From: DHVE2 group archaeon
Lineage (GTDB): Archaea > Thermoplasmatota > Thermoplasmata > Thermoplasmatales > Aciduliprofundaceae
DNA length: 5,746 nucleotides
Assembly: GCA_015520985.1 (NCBI GenBank)
Contig: WAOY01000213.1
Coordinates: forward strand, 1 to 5,746
Direction of reading: 5' to 3'
In this document: positions 1 to 5,448 of the stretch, in pieces
How positions within the stretch are numbered: position 1 is the first letter of the stretch
Layout: every line of letters begins with the position of its first letter
The notes under the pieces: generated by a model
What the model saw: only the letters and a program-made list of their open reading frames with translations
Told to the model about the DNA's origin: nothing
The model's database searches: none
Position numbers and translations under genes: made by a program

Positions 1-2
1 AG

Positions 3-467
3 GCGGTGGACCTCCTCGATTCCAGCTTCAAGCTTGATAGGAGGGACGAAGTGATAGAGAATGTGCACCTCGCCTTGCAGGGCCTAGATGCCATACTGAA
101 CGAAGAAAGGCTGCACAGGAACCTCGAGAGGATTGAGAGGGAGATTAAGAGATGGGCCGAGCGCGCAGAAGACCGCGGATCTTACTATTTCCTTGTGATG
201 AAATCGCCTTACCACATAATCTCATCCGTTACACGCCGTCTGGCCTGGGATCTCGGGAAGGCGGCGATAGTGGTTAATGAGAAGAGCGATCGAGATGAGT
301 TCTACATCCGCTCCCCCGCAGAGGATTTCAACGCTCTGCCACTCATTGAGATTGCCAAGGAGAAGGGATACCGCGCCGGCGGAAAGAGGGAAGTCATGGG
401 GGCGATACTCCCGAAAGGCGAGGGGAAGAAGTTCGCTGAGGAGATTCTGGAGGTGCTGAGATGGTGA
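3..467 (+). CDS. DHH/DHHA1-family phosphoesterase (RecJ/NrnA-like), C-terminal part, 5' truncated
   Basis: The frame is open to the left edge, so the GTG at 6 is probably internal and only the C-terminal 150 or so residues are visible. Counting from that GTG, residues 68-153 resemble a DHHA1 domain. An Ile-Ile-Ser-Ser-Val helix segment is followed by a VVN strand, an 'FYIRSP' strand (99-104), an 'LIEIAKEKGYRAGG' segment and 'MGAILPKGEG' near 131-140. Family members usually have GGH..AAGA in this place (substrate-binding His). Here the His is replaced by Lys (GGKREVMGA, 125-133). The preceding 30-57 stretch is charged and helical, possibly a linker or coiled coil. The DHH catalytic domain would lie outside the window. 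The family includes RecJ/GAN nucleases, Cdc45-like proteins and NrnA-type nanoRNase/pAp phosphatases, and the visible part does not separate these. The stop overlaps the next gene's ATG by 7 bases, suggesting translational coupling. Confidence 0.62.
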   Translation, partial: AVDLLDSSFKLDRRDEVIENVHLALQGLDAILNEERLHRNLERIEREIKRWAERAEDRGSYYFLVMKSPYHIISSVTRRLAWDLGKAAIVVNEKSDRDEFYIRSPAEDFNALPLIEIAKEKGYRAGGKREVMGAILPKGEGKKFAEEILEVLRW

Positions 468-1027
468 ATTACATTGTATCAGGTCTTGAGAGATCGGGCA
501 CATCTATGATGATGCAGATCCTCTACCTGGGCGGGATGAAGGTAGCGTTCGATACGAAGCGCAAGCCCGACGAGCACAACCCCAAGGGCTACTTCGAACT
601 TGAGGGCGGGAAGATAATAAACCGCCTTATGGAGGGCACATTTCCCATGGAGAAGTACGACGGCATGGTGATAAAGGTCACCGCCTACGGTGTGAAGTAC
701 CTACCAAAGGGGTTCAGGTACAAGGTCATCTACATGCTGAGGGACATGGACGAGATCATGGCGTCAATGAGCAAGATGATCGGCGAGGAGCTGGGCGAGG
801 AGGACAAGAAGGCGTTTGAGCGCCTGAACAAATATGCCCTGAAACTTTTGGAGGAGAGAGATGACATCGATTACATCACCGTCAAGTACAACGATGTGAT
901 CGAGAATCCCCGCAGGGAGATAGAGAGGGTGAACGAATTCCTCGGGGGATTGCTGAACGTGGAAAACGCCGTTAAGGCAGTGGATCCGAATCTTTACAGG
1001 AACAGAAAGAAGGAGGTGAAGAAATGA
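461..1027 (+). CDS. small PAPS-dependent sulfotransferase family protein
   Basis: Predicted to transfer the sulfo group from PAPS to an unidentified acceptor, probably in the cytoplasm (no signal peptide or membrane segment). The N-terminal P-loop-like 5'-phosphosulfate loop SGLERSGTSMM is at residues 7-17. The 'NPKGYFE' motif at 40-46 is characteristic of bacterial and archaeal Sulfotransfer_3-type proteins. In 'VIYMLRDMDEIMASM' (89-103), Arg94 and Ser102 have the Arg-x7-Ser spacing of the 3'-phosphate-binding element. The C-terminal 'YNDVIENPRREIERVNEFLG' (143-162) is the usual closing element of the fold. At 188 residues it is short for the family, so the acceptor-binding insertions are minimal. 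The ATG at 461 has GGAGGTG at 449-455. The stop overlaps the APS kinase start (ATGA), which makes the PAPS supplier its direct partner. The acceptor (glycan, lipid, protein or small molecule) cannot be inferred. Confidence 0.82.
   Translation: MVNYIVSGLERSGTSMMMQILYLGGMKVAFDTKRKPDEHNPKGYFELEGGKIINRLMEGTFPMEKYDGMVIKVTAYGVKYLPKGFRYKVIYMLRDMDEIMASMSKMIGEELGEEDKKAFERLNKYALKLLEERDDIDYITVKYNDVIENPRREIERVNEFLGGLLNVENAVKAVDPNLYRNRKKEVKK
1011..1019 (+). promoter_or_regulatory. strong Shine-Dalgarno site for the APS kinase gene
   Basis: AGGAGGTGA lies four bases before the ATG at 1024, inside the last codons of the sulfotransferase gene. It matches the archaeal anti-SD core essentially perfectly and supports the ATG at 1024 as the true start within an ATGA overlap. 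Confidence 0.75.
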
Positions 1028-1563
1028 AAGGAGCGACGATATGGTTCACGGGACTGCCGTGCAGCGGAAAGACCACTATAGCGGATAGGGTGTACAATAT
1101 TTTGAAGGAGAAGGGATACAGAGTTGAGAGATTGGATGGGGATATAATAAGGAAGAGCCCCATATCCAGGGACCTGGGTTTCAGCAAGGAGGACCGCAGG
1201 AAGAATTTAGAGAGGGTGGCTTTCATCGCCAAGCTTCTCTCTAGGAACGACGTGATCGTGCTCGCAACCTTCGTCTCGCCTTACAACGACATACGCCGGG
1301 ATATCCGGGATATAATCGGCGCTGATAGGTTCCACCTCATATGGACCCGGTGCCCCGTGGAGGTCTGCATAGAGAGGGACGTTAAGGGTATGTACAAGAA
1401 GGCCCTGGCTGGTGAGATAAAGAACTTCACCGGCGTGGATGATCCTTTCGAGGAGCCCACGGATCCACCTGCGGACCTCATCCTGGACACGGACAAGGAG
1501 GAGGTGGAGGAGAGCGTGGAGAAGGTCCTTGCCTTCATGAAGGGGCGAGGCATAATTGACTAG
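1024..1563 (+). CDS. cysC: adenylylsulfate (APS) kinase
   Basis: Phosphorylates APS at the 3'-OH with ATP to give PAPS, the donor for sulfotransferases. All family landmarks are present in order. They are the Walker A GLPCSGKTT (10-18), LDGD (37-40), the APS-binding block 'DLGFSKEDRRKNLERV' (50-65), the 'FVSPY' signature (83-87) with the Ser seen in CysC proteins, and the lid region 'KGMYKKALAGEIKNFTG' (121-137) followed by VDDPFEEP. At 179 residues it matches a stand-alone kinase, with no fused ATP sulfurylase. The start is an ATG overlapping the sulfotransferase stop (ATGA), with a perfect SD upstream. The stop overlaps the TTG start of the transporter by 8 bases. Pairing with a sulfotransferase points to sulfation rather than assimilatory sulfate reduction, although no PAPS reductase can be excluded elsewhere. 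No ATP sulfurylase gene is in the window. Confidence 0.93.
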   Translation: MKGATIWFTGLPCSGKTTIADRVYNILKEKGYRVERLDGDIIRKSPISRDLGFSKEDRRKNLERVAFIAKLLSRNDVIVLATFVSPYNDIRRDIRDIIGADRFHLIWTRCPVEVCIERDVKGMYKKALAGEIKNFTGVDDPFEEPTDPPADLILDTDKEEVEESVEKVLAFMKGRGIID

Positions 1564-2902
1564 GAACAAACTCCTCATACTGTTTTTTGCCTCCCTGATT
1601 CCCCTGATCTTTTATTTCATCCCCACGCCGCCCGGGCTTACCTACGAAGGGAAGATGATGCTCGCCATACTTCTCTTCGCCGCAGTCCTATTTGTTAGCG
1701 AGGCGCTTCCCCTGGGCATATCAGGGCTCCTGGTCATGATCCTCCCTCCCATCCTGGGTGTGTTTCCATCGGGGGAGGTGTTCAGCTTCTTCGGCAACGA
1801 GGCAGTGTTCTTCCTGATCGGTGCATTCATTCTCGCCGCGGGGGTGCAGAAGAGCGGCCTTCACGCTAGATTTGCGGCCTTCGTCTTGAAGGTTTTCGGG
1901 AATTCCCCGGGGAGGTTTATCCTCGGTGTTCTCCTCATGGGCTCCACCCTCTCTTTCTTCATGTCCGAGCACGCCGTGGTGGCGCTTCTCCTCCCCATCG
2001 TGGGTTTCTCCATAGCGGCTGTGGAGAAGGGCAGCAACTTCGGCAAGGCAAGTATGATAGCCCTGACCTACGGGTGCACCGCAGGGAGCGTAGCTACGCT
2101 CATGGGAGGAGCCAGGAACCCATACACCGTCGCATTCCTCTACGAGAACTTCGGAATACACGTTTCCTTCCTGCAGTGGGTCATCATGGCCCTGCCCGTA
2201 ACGTTGCTCATGATCCCTCTGCTGTGGCTGATCATCACGAGGGTGCATCCACCGGAGAGCGTTGAGTTCTCCACGGAATTGCCCTCTCGCGGTAAAATGG
2301 GGAGGAAGGAATGGGAGATGCTCGCCGTGATTCTCATAACCATCTTCCTCCTCCTCACCATGCACGGGTGGGGCATAGCGGTGGCGGTCATAATAGGCGC
2401 CGTCCTGATTTTCCTGCTGGACATAGCGTCCTGGAGGGACGTGGAGAAGACGCTTCCCTGGGGCGTCGTGTTGCTTTACGGCGGGGCAATGACCCTGGGG
2501 CGCGGGCTGCAGATAACCGGCGCCTCAGAATGGCTGGCCGGGAACATCGTGGCAGTCTTTGGCTCAAATCCCAATCTTATCCTCCTGGTTCTCATCGTGG
2601 TCACGATAATGATGACCGAGATAATGAGCCACGCGGCCGCGGTGGCTCTGATGCTCCCGATAGGCACGGGCATCGCGGTTGCATCGGGGCTGAGCGTGCT
2701 TCAGATTGCGATGGCCATCGCCCTCGCTGGCGGATTCGGCTACGCTCTCCTCGTTGGCACGCCGGGGAATCTCATAACGTATAGCACGGGCTACTTCCGC
2801 CAGAGGGATATAATGAAGACCGGGATCCTCGCCGATGCTGTGGGAGCGATTATCGTGTACGTATTCGCAACGGTGGTTTGGAACGCGATGGGGGTGCTGT
2901 GA
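1556..2902 (+). CDS. DASS/SLC13-family anion transporter (divalent anion:cation symporter-like)
   Basis: A polytopic inner-membrane carrier of 448 residues, about the family's length. It has roughly a dozen hydrophobic segments (for example near 5-22, 33-60, 82-97, 120-155, 205-228, 254-290, 300-316, 338-376, 383-402 and 424-445) and the inverted-repeat layout of the DASS fold. Hairpin landmarks are 'TLMGGARNP' at 181-189 in repeat 1 and 'LVGTPGNLITYSTGYF' at 399-414 in repeat 2. Family members move sulfate or di/tricarboxylates, usually with Na+. The usual Ser-Asn-Thr motifs are altered here: Ser137-Glu-His in repeat 1 and Ser358-His-Ala in repeat 2. The TTG start at 1556 is chosen because the next Met (34) would remove the first membrane segment; GAGG at 1547-1550 is a modest SD. 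Overlap with the APS kinase gene makes sulfate a reasonable substrate guess, but the sequence does not prove it. Confidence 0.85.
   Translation: MTRNKLLILFFASLIPLIFYFIPTPPGLTYEGKMMLAILLFAAVLFVSEALPLGISGLLVMILPPILGVFPSGEVFSFFGNEAVFFLIGAFILAAGVQKSGLHARFAAFVLKVFGNSPGRFILGVLLMGSTLSFFMSEHAVVALLLPIVGFSIAAVEKGSNFGKASMIALTYGCTAGSVATLMGGARNPYTVAFLYENFGIHVSFLQWVIMALPVTLLMIPLLWLIITRVHPPESVEFSTELPSRGKMGRKEWEMLAVILITIFLLLTMHGWGIAVAVIIGAVLIFLLDIASWRDVEKTLPWGVVLLYGGAMTLGRGLQITGASEWLAGNIVAVFGSNPNLILLVLIVVTIMMTEIMSHAAAVALMLPIGTGIAVASGLSVLQIAMAIALAGGFGYALLVGTPGNLITYSTGYFRQRDIMKTGILADAVGAIIVYVFATVVWNAMGVL
2890..2896 (+). promoter_or_regulatory. Shine-Dalgarno-like site supporting a TTG start
   Basis: GGGGGTG sits six bases before the TTG at 2903, within the last codons of the transporter gene. 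It is one mismatch from GGAGGTG. It supports the TTG that directly follows the transporter's TGA over the internal GTG at 2915. Confidence 0.5.
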
Positions 2903-3520
2903 TTGAGATGTCTTGTGGCCGCTGATCAGGAGCACTATCCGGAAAATTCCCTGAAAAGGGCAAATATATGCGATGAGCTCATCCTGCTTTACATCGTGGA
3001 CCGGAGAGTCCTGGAAAAGGTGCGCACCGAAAGCTCTTATGTTCTCCCGTCTCACGCAATTGAGGAGATGGAGAAGTTCGCGGTGGAGATGCAGAGGAGG
3101 GAGGCGGAGAGAATAGCGAATAAGCACGGCGCTGAACTCAAATTCGTTGTGGATGATTACTACGCTGCTATTGAACGGGAGATACTGCGCATCTCTCCGG
3201 ACATCTTCCTCACGGATTTCTGGCACAGGAGGTTCCTCTCCTACGAGGTTCCTGTGTGGGTGGACCGCGGGGGACATATATCCACGATTGGTTTTTTCGT
3301 CGGAGACGTGGCCCGGTTGAACAGCGTGAGGAGGAGCCAGGAACTCCTCGCAGATATCGCCGGGAGGATCGGCGCGGATCTCTGCATCGTACCCCTGAAA
3401 GAGGAGATAGCCAGGGTGCTTCCCGGTGAACGCTGCTCCGGAGAGCCCGACGCCATGGCGGTGCAGAGGAGGTACTTCTCCAGGTACCGGGATTGGAGGA
3501 GAACCATCGTACTGGTGTGA
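2903..3520 (+). CDS. tandem UspA-like domain protein, nucleotide motif lacking
   Basis: The 205-residue protein is soluble by appearance. Residues 2-120 follow the universal-stress-protein fold. It opens with strand 'CLVAAD' (3-8) and strand 'ELILLYIVD' (25-33). A helical, charged stretch (52-78) leads to 'FVVDDYYAAIEREI' (81-94), then 'PDIFLTD' (99-105) and closing strand 'VPVWV' (116-120). The glycine-rich G-x2-G-x9-G-S/T motif of ATP-binding Usps is absent at 105-120, so nucleotide binding is doubtful. Residues 127-165 (strand 'TIGFFVGD', then a helix and 'GADLCIVPL') look like the opening of a second, shortened Usp unit. The TTG start abuts the transporter's stop with no spacer, giving tight coupling. 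Usp domains often accompany or are fused to transporters, so a regulatory role on the neighbouring carrier is a fair inference, unproven. Similarity is at fold-pattern level only. Confidence 0.55.
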   Translation: MRCLVAADQEHYPENSLKRANICDELILLYIVDRRVLEKVRTESSYVLPSHAIEEMEKFAVEMQRREAERIANKHGAELKFVVDDYYAAIEREILRISPDIFLTDFWHRRFLSYEVPVWVDRGGHISTIGFFVGDVARLNSVRRSQELLADIAGRIGADLCIVPLKEEIARVLPGERCSGEPDAMAVQRRYFSRYRDWRRTIVLV

Positions 3521-3561
3521 AGTGGAAAAATTAAAATAATGCCGAAAATATAGTGGTCACC
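3521..3561 (+). promoter_or_regulatory. archaeal promoter (BRE/TATA) for the lplA block, probably leaderless
   Basis: This is the only true intergenic gap in the window. It is AT-rich compared with the surrounding genes. A purine-rich stretch GAAAAA (3525-3530, BRE-like) precedes TTAAAATA (3531-3538, TATA-like), whose centre is about 27 bases before the ATG at 3562. That is the usual archaeal TATA-to-start-site distance, so transcription would begin at or next to the ATG. No SD site precedes it, consistent with a leaderless mRNA. A second AT stretch at 3545-3552 is less well placed. No clear T-run terminator for the upstream block is present on the + strand. Confidence 0.6.
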
Positions 3562-4296
3562 ATGGAGTTGCGGGTGATATACGATACCAAGCACAGCGCT
3601 TTCTGGAACATGGCCTTTGATGAGTCGCTCCTGGTGCACCTCAAGGATATCGGGCCGACGCTTCGCCTTTATGGCTGGAAGCCTCCGGCGGTGAGCATCG
3701 GCTACTTCCAGAGTATGGAGGAGGTGGACGTGGATAAAGCGCGGGAGATGGGCGTGGACCTCGTGCGCCGCATAACGGGAGGGGGCGCAGTGTACCACAA
3801 GTACGAGGTCACGTACTCCATAGTGCTTCCCTCCATAGGCGGCAGGATCCTCGACTCGTACCGGGTGATTGACATGGGCATCATCAAGGCCCTGACCTCC
3901 CTCGGCCTCGACGCGCAGCACCACGGCATAAACGACGTCGTCGTGAACGGGAAGAAGATATCCGGCAATGCGCAGACGAGGAAATACGGGGGACTCCTCC
4001 AGCACGGTACCCTGCTGATGGATGTGGATGTGGACGAGATGTTCCAGATACTCCGCGTATCCGAGGAGAAGCTGAGGGATAAGATAGTTGACAGCGTGAA
4101 GCATCGCGTCACATCCCTTAGGCACGAGGGTGTGGAGATAGAATTTGGGGAACTGCAGAAGGTCCTTGCGGATGGTTTTAGAGAGGCGCTCAACGCCAGG
4201 ATGTACGAAGAGGAAATACCTCGGGAGGTTTACGATTACGCGAAGACCCTGGAGGTGGAGAAGTATGCGACCCGGGAGTGGAATTTCAGAAGGTAG
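3562..4296 (+). CDS. lplA: lipoate-protein ligase A, catalytic domain subunit
   Basis: Activates lipoate with ATP to lipoyl-AMP and, with its partner LplB, attaches it to lysine of E2/GcvH-type proteins. Counted from the ATG at 3562 (244 residues), the motif RRITGGGAVYH is at 69-79. 'NDVVVNGKKISGNAQ' is at 124-138, with Lys132 at the position of the conserved ligase lysine, and 'LLQHGTLLMDVD' is at 145-156. The protein ends in '..REWNFRR', where the catalytic domain of one-piece ligases joins the C-terminal accessory domain, so that domain is missing here and is supplied by the next gene. A GTG at 3553 would add three residues; the ATG at 3562 is preferred because it sits at the predicted start of a leaderless transcript. 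The 3' end overlaps lplB by 32 bases. Confidence 0.9.
   Translation: MELRVIYDTKHSAFWNMAFDESLLVHLKDIGPTLRLYGWKPPAVSIGYFQSMEEVDVDKAREMGVDLVRRITGGGAVYHKYEVTYSIVLPSIGGRILDSYRVIDMGIIKALTSLGLDAQHHGINDVVVNGKKISGNAQTRKYGGLLQHGTLLMDVDVDEMFQILRVSEEKLRDKIVDSVKHRVTSLRHEGVEIEFGELQKVLADGFREALNARMYEEEIPREVYDYAKTLEVEKYATREWNFRR
4251..4257 (+). promoter_or_regulatory. Shine-Dalgarno site that sets the lplB start
   Basis: GGAGGTG lies seven bases before the ATG at 4265, inside the 3' end of lplA. It picks this ATG as the lplB start. The lplB frame stays open further upstream (an ATG at 4145 is in frame), but that stretch is lplA read out of frame. It also argues that the gene split is real and not a sequencing error. 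Confidence 0.65.
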
Positions 4297-4555
4297 AGCC
4301 GAGTACAAGGCGGGAAAGCTCATCAAGGTGCGCGCCAGATTCGAGGACGACACCATCAGGGACATAAAGATAACAGGGGACTTCTTCCTGTACCCTGAGG
4401 AGAAGATTGAGGACATAGAGCGGATTCTCAGGGACAGGAGGCTGGACGAGGTGGAAGACGTCCTCGCAAAGGTGTTTAGCGACGTGGAGTACGAGGGCAT
4501 ATCCCCCGAGGCCCTGGCGAAGGTAATAAGGGAAGCGTGGAAGAGGAGATCATGA
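4265..4555 (+). CDS. lplB: lipoate-protein ligase accessory (C-terminal domain) subunit LplB
   Basis: A small protein of 96 residues corresponding to the C-terminal domain of one-piece lipoate ligases. In T. acidophilum the separate LplB is needed for lipoate activation by LplA. The 'YKAGKLIKVRARFEDD' stretch (14-29) forms the opening strands, and the hallmark 'ITGDFFLYPEE' (36-46) follows. The helical remainder has 'IERILRDRRLDEVEDVL' (51-67) and 'ISPEALAKVIREAW' (79-92). The first ten or so residues (MRPGSGISEG) are low-complexity and are encoded within the lplA overlap. The ATG at 4265 is chosen on its SD site. The 3' end overlaps the methyltransferase start (ATGA). Position right after lplA, in a different frame, is strong support for the pairing. 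Confidence 0.82.
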   Translation: MRPGSGISEGRAEYKAGKLIKVRARFEDDTIRDIKITGDFFLYPEEKIEDIERILRDRRLDEVEDVLAKVFSDVEYEGISPEALAKVIREAWKRRS

Positions 4556-5448
4556 GGTTCGAGGACTACGACTTCATACCTGACTTCGAGGAATTCATCC
4601 GGAGCATCGAGATCCCTCAGCCCTACTGGATAAGGGTGAACACCCTCAAGATATCCGAAGAGGCCCTCGTGGCCCGCCTTGAGGCGAAGGGATTCTTGCT
4701 TGAGAAATTCCCCGGCTTGAACGCGTACCGCATCGTGGATATGCCGGTAAAGCACCCGGGGGCCACGGTGGAGCACTCCCTCGGGTATTACTACGTTCAG
4801 GACCTCGCCTCCATGCTTCCCCCCATCGTCCTGGATCCGCACCCCGGGGAGAGGGTTTTGGACATGGCCGCTGCCCCGGGAAGCAAGACCACGCAGATGG
4901 CGGCGATGATGAACAATTCCGGAACGATCGTGGCGAATGATTTAAGGGATGACAGGATCCGTGCCCTGGCGGGAAACGTTGACAGGATGGGCGCGCTGAA
5001 CGTGATAATAACGAAGGGGGACGCCAGGTACATGAGGTGGGGAGTGGATTTCCATAAGGTGCTCCTGGATGCCCCCTGCACCGGCGAGGGCGTGGTGAGG
5101 AAAACTCCGAAGCAGGTGATGCCGGCGATGAAGGACCATAAGAGGATGTCCAGGATGCAGAAGGCCATGGTCCGCAACGCCTGGGAGCATCTCGCGGACG
5201 GGGGGCTTCTCCTGTACTCCACCTGCACCTTCAATCCCCTTGAGAACGAGGAAGTGGTGAGGTACGCCGTGGAGGAAGTGGGATTCGAACTTATGGACGC
5301 ATCCAGGAATTTGGGTGGGATCCGCTACGAGCGGGGTGCCAGGGAGTGGAGGGAGTGGAGTTTCGAAGGAGTGTACGAGAAGGTTGTCCGCATTTACCCG
5401 CACCGCGTGGATACGGGAGGGATGTTCATTGCCCTTCTCAAAAAATAA
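4552..5448 (+). CDS. NOL1/NOP2/Sun-family RNA (cytosine-5) methyltransferase
   Basis: A SAM-dependent methyltransferase making m5C in tRNA or rRNA. Numbering is from the ATG at 4552 (298 residues). The N-terminal 'WIRVNTLKI' (26-34) is the family's RNA-recognition start, and 'GYYYVQDLASMLPPIVL' (78-94) precedes the Rossmann domain. The SAM-binding motif I 'LDMAAAPGSKTTQ' is at 103-115. Motif IV 'LLDAPCTGEG' (171-180, Cys176) and motif VI 'YSTCTFNPLENEE' (222-234, Cys225) carry the paired cysteines. Cys225 is the expected nucleophile and Cys176 the release residue. The C-terminal 'RIYPHRVDTGGMFIALL' (280-296) is also typical. It resembles compact archaeal enzymes such as aTrm4 (tRNA C48/C49), but the target is not certain. 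A GTG at 4537 in frame would add five residues; the ATG with GAGGAG at 4543-4548 and an ATGA overlap is slightly preferred. There is no PUA domain in this chain (see next gene). Confidence 0.92.
   Translation: MRFEDYDFIPDFEEFIRSIEIPQPYWIRVNTLKISEEALVARLEAKGFLLEKFPGLNAYRIVDMPVKHPGATVEHSLGYYYVQDLASMLPPIVLDPHPGERVLDMAAAPGSKTTQMAAMMNNSGTIVANDLRDDRIRALAGNVDRMGALNVIITKGDARYMRWGVDFHKVLLDAPCTGEGVVRKTPKQVMPAMKDHKRMSRMQKAMVRNAWEHLADGGLLLYSTCTFNPLENEEVVRYAVEEVGFELMDASRNLGGIRYERGAREWREWSFEGVYEKVVRIYPHRVDTGGMFIALLKK
5415..5421 (+). promoter_or_regulatory. Shine-Dalgarno site supporting the TTG start of the right-edge gene
   Basis: GGGAGGG lies seven bases before the TTG at 5429, within the end of the methyltransferase gene. 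This supports the TTG rather than the GTG at 5468 as the start of the following gene. Confidence 0.5.

Noticed and set aside
1721..2365. Antisense open frame of 214 codons inside the transporter gene
   Set aside because: The product is extremely rich in Glu, His, Gly and Arg, the expected mirror of a hydrophobic membrane protein gene.
2311..2784. Alternative + strand frame of 157 codons inside the transporter gene
   Set aside because: It is an out-of-frame reading of a clear membrane protein; the product is Arg/Gly/His-rich with no domain pattern.
2564..3277. Antisense open frame of 237 codons
   Set aside because: It spans the end of the transporter gene and the start of the Usp-like gene, has a His/Arg-rich motif-free product, and no promoter or SD site supports it.
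3521..3561. Transcription terminator between the two blocks
   Set aside because: There is no T-rich run on the + strand and no convincing hairpin; the AT-rich bases are better explained as a promoter. Read-through cannot be excluded.
4145..4264. Extended N-terminus for lplB from the ATG at 4145
   Set aside because: These 40 codons overlap a conserved part of lplA and give an Arg-rich sequence unlike the family; the ATG at 4265 has a good SD site.
3241..4842. Long antisense open frame (533 codons, - strand)
   Set aside because: It lies opposite parts of four well-supported + strand genes (Usp-like, lplA, lplB and the methyltransferase). Its translation is rich in His, Arg, Val and Leu without recognisable motifs. 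Long antisense frames of this kind arise from codon bias in GC-rich genes.
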